Shown here one piece after another: positions 1 to 10,978 of a stretch of DNA of 64,000 nt; positions within the stretch are counted from its first letter, which is position 1; every line of letters begins with the position of its first letter. Under the pieces are notes generated by a model. The model was given only the letters and a program-made list of their open reading frames with translations. It was not told where the DNA came from and did not search any database. The stretch covers positions 1,922,001 through 1,986,000 of the forward strand of contig JAEVHH010000004.1 in assembly GCA_017607445.1 (NCBI GenBank), in the 5' to 3' direction. The translations under genes and the position numbers were made by a program. Source of the DNA: Histoplasma ohiense (lineage: Eukaryota > Ascomycota > Eurotiomycetes > Onygenales > Ajellomycetaceae).

Positions 1-721
1 GCTTGGATTGGTCAAATCGAGTGTCAGCAAAAAGCTAGCTTTCTTGGAAAACCAGACAGTGGCAAGAAACATGACCAATCTCACTCCGATCCAACTTGAA
101 GAATTTGAGTCTGTCTTTAGACATTTTGACCGAGACTCTTCCAATACCCTCCATGAGATTGAGTTTTCAGCTGCTTTGGCGAGTTTGGGCTTAGTTTACG
201 ATGAGGATGAGATGCATGAAGTTTTTCTGGAGACTTGTGGGCAAACAAGAGTTGAGCGGAACGCAGGCGTCAGCTTTGAGCAGTTCATTCGGTTCATGGT
301 CAGTGTTACGGAGGACCAGAACACGGCAGAACAGGTCTTTCAGAGTTTCAAAGAGGTGGCTGATGGAAAGGTGTGTATCTATTGGTCCTATTCATGTTGA
401 CGCTCGCGCCAAGCGTTGTACTGGAAAAAGTCTTCCCCCCCCCCCTTGCTGCGTCATTACTAACTCACGTATCAATTTCAGCCGTATGTCACAGAACTCG
501 ACCTTCGACATTCCCTCATCCCCGAGGAGCTTATCGATAACCTTCTAGAATCCATGCCACGACATGATGGCCCGGATCTTTTGGAGGATCGAGACGTACC
601 CAAGTATGATTATATCACGTTCATGGAGAACATGATGAACGGCGGCGACGATGATGGCGATGATGATGACGATGATGAACGTGGCGATAGCAGGAATAGC
701 CGCCAAGTGAATGATTTCTAA
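1..721 (+). CDS. acnA: Alpha-actinin, C-terminal part (5' end outside the window)
   Basis: Two exons are visible: 1-370 (enters in reading frame 2) and 482-721 with a TAA stop. The intron 371-481 has donor GTGTGT, a CTAAC branch site in its last 40 bases and a TTTCAG acceptor, and joins in phase 0. The protein carries a Gln/Asn-rich linker, then a helix-loop-helix with the EF-hand loop DRDSSNTLHEIE, then a second degenerate EF hand, then the calcium-insensitive EF-hand segment around PYVTELDLRHSLIPEEL. This order is the calmodulin-like tail of fungal alpha-actinin, an actin-bundling protein of contractile rings and the hyphal cortex. It ends in an acidic run of Gly and Asp, an unusual low-complexity tail. 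The actin-binding and spectrin repeats must lie left of the window. Another EF-hand protein is possible, but the arrangement fits alpha-actinin best. Confidence 0.75.
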
Positions 722-1402
722 AGATTTTCCCTTTCCCTTTTTTTATTCCTAGCTAGGTGGATGGATACCAGGAGAGATGCTTGGGCGTTGGGTGAGTTAA
801 TCTGTTGTTTTAAGAAGTATATACCTATGCTTCCTCTTAATGGAGTTACATAGATACTTATGCCTTTCATTCTGTTCTCGCACTTCTCGCACACAACTTG
901 CTCTCCTGTTTTTCCTAGAATAGTACATTCAATTCGCTGTGCATGTTTTGTCGCTTATGTTTTATCTTTGCATCCGTGGTTTAGGCTACCTTAAAGTAGG
1001 TAGTAGGTAAGAGGAACTCGATGCACCCAGCTATTGCTTTATCCTCACTCTCTTTTCCAGCCATGCCTTCTAATACTAACATCATCAGTTTTGCCAAGTG
1101 TATATAATGGAACTATTTTTCTCACATAGCCTCAAACAATAAGTTGTCCCTCCAATATTATTTTTTACATTATCTTCTCACTTGTTAATATATGCCTTTC
1201 TGTTCTCTGTGTACAGAAGAAATTTTCAATTTTCCATATATCATTTTAAAAAAAAACTCCCCGCACAATGCTCAGGAGGTTCAACGCCCAAAACCAAACT
1301 CCACCATTTTCCTAATCTCATCATGACTCCGATACTTAAAAGGAGGTCATTCCATGGCTTGTGGCATATATTTTTATATCTTATTTTTCTTTCTTTCTTT
1401 TC

Positions 1403-1434
<32 letters not shown>

Positions 1435-4235
1435 GGTGGGGGAAGGGACAACAGCGATATAAATTGTACCCTGGGAAGATCATCGTGGGCGACCTAGGCA
1501 TACATATCATATCATATCCTTGCTCAACATGCGAAAGTCGGTCTCTATACTGATATAGCAAGCGAACTTGTTGAACATACCAAAGATAAGATTCGAATCT
1601 CCAATATGGTCCGTCCGGCCAAAGGGGGTTTCTGGAGGAAACATTCGCAATATACCGCCTTCTAAACGAAATACACAGTAGAGTATCCGTTTTTTCAGAG
1701 CGGATATACTGTGTATAAGAACAGAAAGATATCAAGATTTAAAAAAAACCGTGATAAAATGAAGTGAAGACAATAAAGAGCTTTTGGTATTTGCAGCCTT
1801 CTTTCTACGGTGTCTGAGCTTTAGCGAAAGAGGAAAAAAAGAAAGAAAAACGATTCGTAGAAGATAGCCGAATTTAACTCGAATACATATGTCAGCTCTC
1901 AAGATTCCGTTCTGAGGATTGGAATTTTGTATTTATGGGATAACCATCTGTCAGACTATTCACCAGAGAGTGGAGAGAAAGATACAACCGATTGAGTTTA
2001 CGTTTCATCTGTCAAACGTTGGTTCGCGGTCCCGTTTTCCGTTTTCTTTCTTTCTTTCTTTCTTTCTTTCTTTGCCGTTAATCGCCAGTTAATAAATGCA
2101 TTGCTAAGTCAACAATCAACTGACTTCCACCTTCTCGGGCACCAGCTACTTCTGCAGGCCACTAGCCGGAACGGACCCCTTCTCTACCCTGGCGGTGATG
2201 AAACAGGCTAAATGGGAAAATAAAAAAGATTGAGAACGGGAGCTTGGAGAAGTTGGGGCCAGGACACTGGTATGGTCCCCCCCCCCATGCCACTGGGGGC
2301 TACATATCTTGTTGATGGAAAGTATTCGCGAAAATATGATTTCCGATTGTATCGGATATTTTCTCATACATGGCGGATGGAACAGGAGCCCGCTTGATGT
2401 GATAAAAAAAAACAATCGAATACGTTATTCTCCTCCAGGCATTGACAATGAAAATTTGAGTTATTATTTGTGAGGAGTCTGGATTGGGGGGATCCTTGTT
2501 GGAACTGGGTATTTGGATCCGGCGCCTGGTTGTCCAATAATCCCTTCTCAGCTGGGTACTCCGTACTGATAATTGTATCATTACCCATAATAATAATTTA
2601 TTGCTAGATGATACGTAGCGTGTATGCCTCCATGGCAAATGTGGGCCTTGGGATTCAAGGGGCATCTGCTCCGTAATTGAATGGAAAACCATGTGGAGCT
2701 CCCTTTATGAGTGAGAGGGCGTATATGGATATGAAATAGTTTCTGAGCCCGGATGGAAGCTGTAAAATCTCGAACTTCACGTATGTGTATACGACGACGA
2801 CAAAGTGGCAAGGCTGGGTTGAGAGGTGGAGTTGGACGAAGAATTTTATTTTAAGCTGTGCAGAGCACAGGGGACAGCGACCTTCCAGAAGCACGACAGA
2901 AGGAACTCCGCAGGTTCCAAGAAAAAACCAAACAAAATTTGAGACAAGGTTAGAACCTTAGCGGTAAATTTTCCTGGGGCGGTCGTGCCAAGAGATTCGC
3001 TAAACTCCAACTCGTGGAGGCTGGCTAGGTGCGAAGGAGTAATCTGTACGGAGTACGGAGTATGGATAACTAACACAAGCGACAATCCTGGGGCGCTGGG
3101 CTGAATAATTATGTGCATGTTTGACTGGGGTATTTTTTCTTTTTTCTTTTTCTCCAAGCTGGTGACATATCCACTTATCCAGTTCAGTCCAGGAGACCAT
3201 AATCATCGTCCTCAAACATGTATATATATATATTACATATTATATAGATGTGATCAATCAGTTGGAGGCCGGTTTCTCAAGCAAAAGTAGAATGAGGACG
3301 ATAACTTTTACCTCCTTAACTCTCATTTGGCGAATTAATCACGGAACAGGGGGTGGGTGAAGGGCCGGGAAGATGCGTACTCCCATTGATTAACCCTAAA
3401 AAGGGAATTCGTTTGTTTTATTCCAGTTATTGCCACTCTAGGTATATCCGTAGAGAATCCCTCGCTGTATTTCGAGAGCAAACATAAACCATTGCTCATG
3501 CTATGATAAAGCTGACCCACGGGAAACCCCTTTTCCTGGGCCAGGAAGAACCCTTTCTCCGGTCTACGGGCGACATCCACGGTTTTGGATGGAGCATCTG
3601 CCCCTGTACCAGTGTACAGTACAAGTGCATTCCAAGCGCCCACCGATGGCTTGGCACCCAGGCAGGCCGGTTTGCCCGCCAGTGCTCCGTACAGCGTACA
3701 TACAAGGTACATGTACTCCGTACAGTACCTGCTATGGGCCACCAACACGAAGCCGTGCAAGCGCCGGGCAGGCTGGGCGTATTGTATGCAGGATGTGACC
3801 ATACCATACGGCCACCTGCTCACCAATCTCCCCCCTTCCTCTCCTTCCTCTCCTCTTTCTCTCTCCATTGTTCGTCGTCCAACCTCAACCTACCACCGCC
3901 TTCATCATCGCCAACCACCTCCATCCTCTCTCACTCTCTCTCTACATCCCCTCCACATCACGGTCTCCGTTCATCTCGGATTGGAGTCTTTACTTAGTCA
4001 TCTTCAACTGAGGGAGGAGACCTGTCCCTTAGGCCAGTAAAACCCTGATTCACTCTTTGCGATTGAGACTGGCCCTGGCTCACCTCAGCTCGCTCACTCG
4101 ACCACCTATTTTATTCTTCCATCAACCTGTCCGTCCTCACATAACGAGAGGTTGACGGGTATTTTTGAAGGGGCTCGTGGACTAGCTTGACTCTGTTTCT
4201 AAATTCATTGCAATTCGTCCATACTACTAGCTACT
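722..4235. other. Intergenic region with microsatellites, upstream of fadA
   Basis: I see no supportable gene in these 3.5 kb. The longest open frames lack codon structure, family motifs and splice sites. The stretch holds a (TTTTC)n/(TTTC)n pyrimidine tract near 1382-1434, a (TTTC)n tract near 2045-2073, a run of C near 2278-2287, and repeated GTACTCCGTA/TACGGAGTAC palindromic words near 2556-2567, 3046-3064 and 3683-3728. From about 3830 to 3975 there is a strong C/T-rich tract of the kind common just upstream of transcription starts in filamentous fungi, presumably belonging to fadA. Confidence 0.6.
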
Positions 4236-4517
4236 GTGAGTAAACGGGCTGGCATTTTCCTTTTTTTTTTTATGGTTTGCTTGCTCCTGGGTGGTGCAGC
4301 CCGTTGTTTCGGGATGGTAGCATTGAGAGGTGACCAACTGCAAATCTTTCTCGCCAACGGCAATGAATGCACCGTTCCCTGTACTCTCTTGTCCCCCACC
4401 TGAAAACATCCAATCGCCACGAACATTTCTGCTATTCTTTTTCTCCTCAGATCAATCTTGGATAATTTTCTGTCTCTTAACATACTGATCGACCAACCTG
4501 GGTTCTGTAGCTTTCAG
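4236..4517 (+). promoter_or_regulatory. Possible intron in the fadA 5' leader
   Basis: GTGAGT at 4236 could be a donor. A branch-like TACTGATC near 4483 and acceptor-like TAG/CAG at 4510 or 4517 follow, about 100 bases before the fadA ATG. Long leaders with an intron are common for fungal signalling genes. This is inferred from splice motifs only. Confidence 0.3.
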
Positions 4518-4616
4518 TTTCGCCTGACCTGTTTGGAGTGATCCATCTCTCGTTCTTCTTCGCGAAATCCCAATCCCGACCGCAATTCGTTGCATATCGC
4601 CTTTGAACCGCCAAAA

Positions 4617-5951
4617 ATGGGGTGCGGAATGAGTACTGAGGATAAGGAGGGGAAGGCCAGAAATGAAGAGATTGAAAACCAGCTCAAACGAGATAAGCTG
4701 TTGCAGAGGAATGAGATCAAAATGCTTCTTCTTGGTGAGCAGCCAACTCCCTATGCCGATTTCCTTGGCGAAATCCAGATTTTTGACTGACTTGACTGAC
4801 TGACTCTATTTGATCCACTCAGGTGCTGGCGAGTCGGGTAAATCTACCATTTTGAAGCAAATGAAGCTCATTCACGAGGGTTCCTATTCGCGGGATGAGA
4901 GGGAGTCTTTCAAGGAGATCATTTTCAGCAATACTGTCCAGTCCATGCGTGTAATTCTTGAAGCTATGGAAGGGCTTGATATTCCCTTGGACGACCAGCG
5001 TGCCGAGTACCATGTTCAGACGATTTTCATGCAACCAGCTCAGATCGAAGGTGACAGCTTGCCCGCTGATGTCGGGGGCGCCATTGAAGCTTTATGGAAC
5101 GATGCTGGTGTACAAGAATGTTTCCGAAGATCCCGAGAGTATCAGTTGAATGACTCCGCACTATAGTAAGTTTGCCTTCCATTGGTAATAGAGTTCGCCG
5201 TCTTACCACGATTTGTAGCTACTTTGACTCTATCAAACGTATTGCCGCGTCCGATTATTTGCCCAGCGACCAGGATGTCCTCCGCTCCCGTGTCAAGACT
5301 ACCGGTATCACAGAAACAACTTTCATCATTGGCGACCTCACTTACCGTATGTTCGACGTTGGTGGTCAGCGCTCTGAGCGGAAGAAATGGATCCACTGTT
5401 TCGAAAATGTCACCACCATTCTTTTCCTTGTAGCCATCTCAGAGTATGACCAGCTTCTGTTCGAAGACGAAACCGTCAACCGTATGCAAGAAGCTCTCAC
5501 ACTTTTTGATTCTATTTGCAACTCGAGATGGTTTACCAAGACCTCGATCATCCTCTTCCTGAACAAGATTGATCGGTTCAAGGAGAAATTACCTGTCAGC
5601 CCAATGAAGAACTACTTCCCTGACTATGAAGGTATGCTCACCCCGAATTTTGTTTATTGGTGGAAAATTCCATATTGACAGTTTATATTAGGTGGTCCCG
5701 AATACACCGCCGCTTGCGACTACATTCTCAATCGCTTCGTATCGCTTAATCAGGCTGAAACTAAACAAATCTATACCCACTTCACTTGCGCCACGGATAC
5801 ATCGCAAATTCGATTCGTCATGATGGCCGTTAACGGTATGTTGTCCCCACCTGAAACGATTGCATGTTCGGGAGTTTCGAAAATGTGGTACTGATTGTTG
5901 AATCCAGATATAATCATCCAAGACAACCTTCGCCTCTGCGGATTGATATAA
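4617..5951 (+). CDS. fadA: Heterotrimeric G-protein alpha subunit, FadA type (fungal group I, Gi-like)
   Basis: Five exons: 4617-4734, 4823-5165, 5219-5631, 5692-5835 and 5908-5951. They give 353 residues, the usual length of fungal group I G-alpha proteins. Introns of 88, 53, 60 and 72 bases all have GT...AG ends. The start sits in CCAAAAATGG and gives MGCGMS, with Gly2 for myristoylation and Cys3 for palmitoylation. The P-loop GAGESGKS is at residues 40-47 and is split by intron 1. [12 protein letters not shown] (switch II), NKID and the TCATDT guanine-binding motif are all present. The protein ends CGLI, so the Cys at -4 that pertussis toxin modifies in Gi proteins is kept. FadA homologues at the plasma membrane promote growth and hold back conidiation and secondary metabolism through cAMP-PKA. 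No defect is seen. Confidence 0.97.
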
Positions 5952-7435
5952 CGAAGTCCCTTGAATTGGTTTTTGGCTTCTCACTAATTAGATAATCTCC
6001 TTTCGTTTCATCTGTATTTGATATCACCCGCTATTTCCTCACTTTTCAGGATTATTTGCCCACGTTCAATACCGTGGCCAAACAGTGCCGCACAGGTTTT
6101 CTTTCACACCTACCTTCTCCTACTCTGCCTTTTACCGGGGCTGACGGTGGCGTTGTGACCTTCTCCTTATACTAAACACACTATGGCGTGATACACCTCT
6201 TGTCAGCGACGCACCACGGGACATACGATCTTCCCTTTTTCTTTTTTTGACCTCAAACCCCCGCCTTTGGTCTGAGGAATGAAAACGACGCCGTGATACT
6301 CTGACTTTCTCCCCGTGCGGCCCGGATTTTTAAGGGCAGCGCTGCAAGGCTGTTAACCGTTCACCTTCATTTGTTCTTAATCCTGCATGATTTCCTACTC
6401 AGCTTGTTTATTTTTATATCTTCTTCTCTCCCCCTTTTCTAATTCCCTTGCTGTATTTCCCTTGATGTGTGTTAGTCTGTGTGGTTCTTGTGCTCCTGCC
6501 GTTTGCTTAGTTGTTTTCTTTCTTTTTCTTTTCTTCTTTCATTTAACTTTCTGTATTCTTGTGATTTTATTTATTTCTTTAGTTTTCCTCTATTGACTTT
6601 ATTTCCATATCATTTATTTGGTCAAATACCACGGGCTTCAATTTCATTCTCTTTTCCTACGTTGGTTGATTTTGCTGTTTATTTTCCTTTCCTTCTCATT
6701 CCACATTTTTCCTTTCTTCTTCTTTTCTTGGAATACCTAGGCTCTGGCTCTGGCTCCGTGAGCGAGCGGATTTTTAAACATTAGCTTTAGTTTATGTGAT
6801 CGGAATACTCGTCTACCCATTTTCGTTTCTCTCTGCTCTCCCATTCCCATTCATCCCCCTCTTTCCTTTACTATTTCCTTCGGTATTCTTCTTTTCCTTT
6901 TTGAACAATGCGGAAAAACAGATTCTAGGTAGAAAATGAAATCCAATACCCATATTTTTACTTATTTCTTGCTTTTTATGCCACCCCGCTTGAGACAACT
7001 ACATGTCAGTGGGTCGATAAGTGGGCGAGTGTGGTGTGCCCCTCCATTAGATCTCCATAGATAACACACGGCTAAGCTTCCTTTAACAGATTTCACAAAG
7101 GGGTGTATTTTATGAAAAGGGTTGTGCGGTGGTAAAAGGGGCATTGAAATCTGATATCTATATAACGTTGCTTATGTGGGGGGGAAAAGCTACCTCTGGT
7201 TGGAATTGCAGGGCTGCTGATGTGCCAGGTAAAGAGGCCGAAGAAGTGATGGTGGTAATAATAGTTAAAAAAGTAAGAAGGGGAAACGATGGGCGAATTG
7301 AGTTTTCTCTAATTTTGGAAGGAAGGGTAAAGAGAGTTATGGTTTTATCTTTCCAATGCATATAGTTAGTTTATGTTTTGCGCTGGTGTTATGTAAAGAG
7401 CATAAATGTATACGAGAGTTCTATATCGTATGTTA

Positions 7436-7471
<36 letters not shown>

Positions 7472-7710
7472 CAAAAAGACAAGCCAACACCCGAGGACTG
7501 ATAGTCGGTAGTGTGTTTCTTTCAACGAAACAGAGCGACGATAGATATTGTCTGTTTCATAGGGCTTATTTACTCAACAGGAAATAGACGGAGGGCCCCC
7601 AATTGCGTTTTAGAAAAAAGCAACGTTTACCCCTCCCACTCACACTCCTCCATCTCATACCACTTCCATCTGTCCTTATCCTTTCCCTCTCTTTTCCAAA
7701 AATCCAAATC
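5952..7710. other. fadA 3' flank and convergent intergenic region
   Basis: T- and CT-rich sequence follows the fadA stop and runs to the use1 stop; the two genes converge here. No gene is supported. An almost perfect T(17)A(17) block lies near 7437-7471, which could fold as a long A-T hairpin and could act as a terminator-like barrier between the two genes. Confidence 0.55.
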
Positions 7711-8036
7711 CTAAAACCTCAACTTCGGCCCGACAAACACAATCAACAGCGCCACAACCCACAAGGCGAAAATCCACGCATACATCAACATCCGGCCCCA
7801 CCACCCCTTGCCTTCCGCCATACGTCTCACTGCCCCCATCCGCTTCCCCGCCGCCTCCATCCCCGCCGTGCTCCGGTCCAAACCCTCCGCTGCCCGGGCG
7901 AGGATTGATTTTTCAGACTCGAGGCTCGTGTGCAGGTTCTGTGTGGAGATTTTTAGTTGGGTGGCCAGCGCGAGGAGGGAGGTGGTTAGGGAGTCTTGTT
8001 CGGCTTCGTTTTGGGAGAGGGCGGCTTGCGGGGTCG

Positions 8037-8080
<44 letters not shown>

Positions 8081-8862
8081 GCGATGGGTGCGGTGGGGCG
8101 GTGGGGGAAAAGATGTTTGAGGGTGGGGTTGGATGTCGCTGTTGTTGTAGCGGTTGGAGTCGTGGTTGATGATGAATGGTCGTGGTGGTGGTGGTGGAGT
8201 CTGCTGCGTAATGTGTTTGATGGTGATGGTTCTAGCGGTTGTATCGGGGTTGGTGATGTGGGCATATTGAGAGTTTCTTGATTGTGTCTACCTTCTTGGG
8301 TAGTCTGGCCTTCTTCGCTTTTGTCTACTTCCTCGTCATATTTTGTTTCTTCTTCCTTCGTTGGCGCTATATCTGCACATTTTGGCGGCGGCGGAGATGT
8401 AGTTTCTGGTGTGCTATCGCTTGGTGTTGGTAGTAAATCTTCTTCATTGTCCGACGAGAATGTCTGAGTATCTGGCTCCGCTTCGGCTATGGCTGTGATT
8501 TCATCTAGCCTGGCTTTAAGAGCCTTAATTTGTTGCCGCTTATGGGCAAGGTTTGTCTGGAGAGAGAGTTTGCGAGCTTGGATTTTGATGTTTGGGAGGG
8601 AAAGTTCGAGTTTCATGAGCAGGGTCCGCGAGTACTCGATATTCTTTGAGAAGCAGTCAGAAGATAGCCAGGATTGTATAGGTAGGAATTGTCTTGGTAT
8701 GCTCACAGCGCCAACTCTAGCTCGATGGTAGGGGGATCGATGTACAAGTTTGAGATCTGCAGATGGAGATATGAGGTTGTTTTCGAGGCGAGCAAGAATA
8801 TGTGTGAGGTTGACGAGTGTAATGTCTGGGGACGCGTAGGAGTCGGGCAATTTCCGTGCCAT
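7711..8862 (-). CDS. use1: Use1-type SNARE, tail-anchored ER membrane protein
   Basis: The frame is open from ATG 8862 to the stop at 7711, but 8706-8644 looks like a 63-base intron that happens to keep the frame: donor GTGAGC, branch TTCTGAC, acceptor AAAG. Removing it joins RARVGA to NIEYSRTLLMKLE and gives about 362 residues. The N-terminal helix LTHILARLENNL, the EYSRTLLMKLE segment, a SNARE-like heptad region near the C terminus (LTTSLLALATQLK...) and a single C-terminal membrane anchor (about residues 333-355) match Use1. Use1 acts with Sec20, Ufe1 and Sec22 and the Dsl1 tether in Golgi-to-ER fusion. The middle is a low-complexity linker with a poly-Thr tract. The assignment rests on overall layout and a few family words, so Sec20-like is a less likely alternative. 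Confidence 0.72.
8036..8080. repeat. (GTT)n trinucleotide microsatellite inside use1
   Basis: About 15 GTT units on the plus strand read as ACA/ACC-type Thr codons in use1. The tract encodes a run of about 16 Thr in the cytosolic linker between the N-terminal region and the SNARE motif. Length changes by whole codons would be tolerated, so this is a likely polymorphic site. Confidence 0.85.
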
Positions 8863-9015
8863 TGCTGAAATCAGAAAACATAGCGGACGTCGTCAGGAAT
8901 CCTACCAAAATACAGATTAAAACTGGTGATCAAGTATCCTCAAGTGTCAAATTGGCAACGCCAGAGTCTGGGGCAAGATAAATATTAGTCAGTAATTAAG
9001 TAAGCACACTCTTTT

Positions 9016-9107
9016 TGTTGGCCCTAGGCTGCCTATCACGGACTAGCGCACCGCACATATATGCCTCAGCTGCCGACATGCTAATACAACCACTTAGACG
9101 TCCCACA
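9016..9107 (+). repeat. Left LTR of the TRIM element
   Basis: A 92-bp TG...CA repeat identical by eye to 9908-9999 and preceded by the target duplication CTTTT. Confidence 0.93.
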
Positions 9108-9124
9108 GGTTATGACCCGGATTG
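9108..9124 (+). promoter_or_regulatory. Probable primer binding site of the TRIM element
   Basis: GGTTATGACCCGG abuts the left LTR with no spacer. Its complement, CCGGGTCATAACC, contains the CAT anticodon and flanking stem of a Met tRNA. Copia and Ty5 prime from the 5' half of initiator tRNA-Met cut in the anticodon arm. The match lacks one G relative to the usual GGTTATGAGCCC, so the primer identity is inference. Confidence 0.6.
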
Positions 9125-9265
9125 CTTGTTTTTTTTATTAAACCTTCCACTGCACATCTAACGTCTCGCGAGCTGCTACGCTGATCAGCAGAAGGGATCC
9201 TGACGAAGGCTAGAAGAGCTTTGATCGCGGGAAAAGATTATAAATTGATTGATATAGGGGGGAGA

Positions 9266-9802
9266 ATGCCTCCTAGAACTTGGGCTACCATGGGGATGGA
9301 TACCCCAGCTAACAATGATGATATTGAATACGAACCTGCCACTACCCCTGGGTCACCGGACCCAACAACGACCGATACCTTGATACAGATGATGATGAAA
9401 TATTTGAAAAAGCAAGATGAATATTTGAAAAAGCAAGATGAATATTTGAAAAAGCAAGATGAATGTCTGCAGAGAATGAATGAATATTTGGACAGAAGGA
9501 TGGGAAAATCCTTACAAAAATCAGCTGAAAACTCTGATTCTCTGTCAAGAAGAGATATCAAACAAGAGGAGAATGAAATGAAACTGGCTGTACAAGCCAC
9601 TGTCACTACTCCTCCATCTACTGAAGAACCCCCTGAAGAACCAACCATCAAAGAACCTCCTATAAGAACCACCATGATGAGATTGGCCATTAAGAATATC
9701 ACCACCACTACCACCACCACCACTGCTATCAAAGAATCTCGCAAACATCGATACTACTACCACGAACCGAAGCCTCACAGATGCCGAAAGGGTGAAGGAT
9801 AG
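9266..9802 (+). CDS. Small coiled-coil protein encoded inside the TRIM element
   Basis: The frame starts at ATG 9266 (MPPRTWATMGMDTP) and ends TAG at 9802, 178 residues; it stays open upstream to 9221 without another ATG. Three tandem copies of a 21-base unit (9398-9460) encode the heptad EYLKKQD and continue into degenerate copies (ECLQRMN, EYLDRRM), giving a predicted charged coiled coil at about residues 45-78. A Pro/Glu/Thr-rich segment, a poly-Thr tract and a basic C terminus (RKHRYYYHEPKPHRCRKGEG) follow. I recognise no family. A shape of coiled coil plus basic tail could suit a Gag-like or RNA-binding helper, but nothing shows it is translated. Confidence 0.45.
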   Translation: MPPRTWATMGMDTPANNDDIEYEPATTPGSPDPTTTDTLIQMMMKYLKKQDEYLKKQDEYLKKQDECLQRMNEYLDRRMGKSLQKSAENSDSLSRRDIKQEENEMKLAVQATVTTPPSTEEPPEEPTIKEPPIRTTMMRLAIKNITTTTTTTTAIKESRKHRYYYHEPKPHRCRKGEG

Positions 9803-9898
9803 AAGGATAAAAGGATATAAAGAATAGCTTGATTTGATTTGCAATTTCATGTATAATAGGATTTCTAGATAGATAGATATCTGTACGGCTGCTAGTCC

Positions 9899-9999
9899 GA
9901 GGGGAGGTGTTGGCCCTAGGCTGCCTATCACGGACTAGCGCACCGCACATATATGCCTCAGCTGCCGACATGCTAATACAACCACTTAGACGTCCCACA
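9899..9999 (+). repeat. Polypurine tract (9899-9907) and right LTR (9908-9999) of the TRIM element
   Basis: GAGGGGAGG sits immediately before the right-hand 92-bp LTR, where plus-strand priming is expected. The LTR is followed by the target duplication CTTTT at 10000-10004. Confidence 0.9.
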
Positions 10000-10893
10000 C
10001 TTTTGGTACGGCGGCGGCCTACAAAGTAAAGTAAACAAGATGAATACTAAGTAGGGCGTACAGGGAAAGGGCGGTACTTCCAATGCCGTGCCGCAGGTTA
10101 ATAACAGTTGGGTGTCCCCTCTACTCCAGCATGGTTTGCCCAACATGTTTTCTTGGAGGATAACGTTGTGTGTTGTGTGGTATTCATCTAGCTAAGCAAG
10201 CAACTGCTCTGCTAATCAAAATATTGATCTCTCTCTCTCTCTCTCTCTCTCTCTTTTGCATTTCAATTTACACAGATGATCAATGATCTAGTAACGATTC
10301 CTTGAAGCTCAGAAAATTAGAAGTTTATACCGCCCATTATATACTAGTACTGAGTATATATCTCAATTCTACTTTCCTATTATAAACAATATCCTTACAT
10401 GTTGAGACGCTCTTATTTTCAACGCTGCCTTCCTTTTTCCTTCCATATGGTGCATGTTTTATACTTTATTGACACAATGACCTGCTGCGCTCAGAGGATC
10501 TCATCCTCATATTTCCAGCTTCTATAATTTTGGCTCAAAAGCTACCATCATTTTATACTGATACCCACGAATTATGAGTACACATTTCCTACAAAGGACG
10601 ACTCTTTTAATCCAACGTGCCCTTCGCCTTAAAATCGTCCATTTTACTCTAATTTGCCCGTGCCATGCCCACACTTAGGGGGCTAATGGTACTAGAGCTT
10701 TGGATCGGTTGAAGGATTTTTAAGTTGAAACCATTTTCAGATGTTTCTTACTACGTTATGTCAATGTCATAATGGCTAACTCGCCTGCGAATGCGTGCAT
10801 TATTGTGGAATGATCTCATCCACAAGTGGTTAGAGAAGAAAAACTTAATAAGAGACTTTTCAAAATGTTTGTTCATTTTCATTTTCATTTACT

Positions 10894-10978
<85 letters not shown>

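Larger units (their letters stand above)
9016..9999 (+). mobile_element. Miniature LTR retrotransposon (TRIM-like) with 92-bp LTRs
   Basis: Two direct repeats of 92 bp, 9016-9107 and 9908-9999, look identical. Each starts TGTTGG and ends CCCACA. The insertion is bounded by a perfect 5-bp target duplication CTTTT (9011-9015 and 10000-10004). Directly after the left LTR is GGTTATGACCCGG, which resembles the complement of the anticodon arm of initiator tRNA-Met, a primer type used by copia and Ty5. Directly before the right LTR is the purine tract GAGGGGAGG (9899-9907). Total length is 984 bp, too short for pol, so it must be mobilised in trans. An internal open frame of 178 codons is described separately. 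Identical LTRs and an intact duplication argue for a recent insertion. Confidence 0.93.

Noticed and set aside
2146..3868. Several minus-strand frames of 70-177 codons upstream of fadA
   Set aside because: No family motif or splice sites, and the frames overlap each other in a region of microsatellites and promoter-like C/T tracts.
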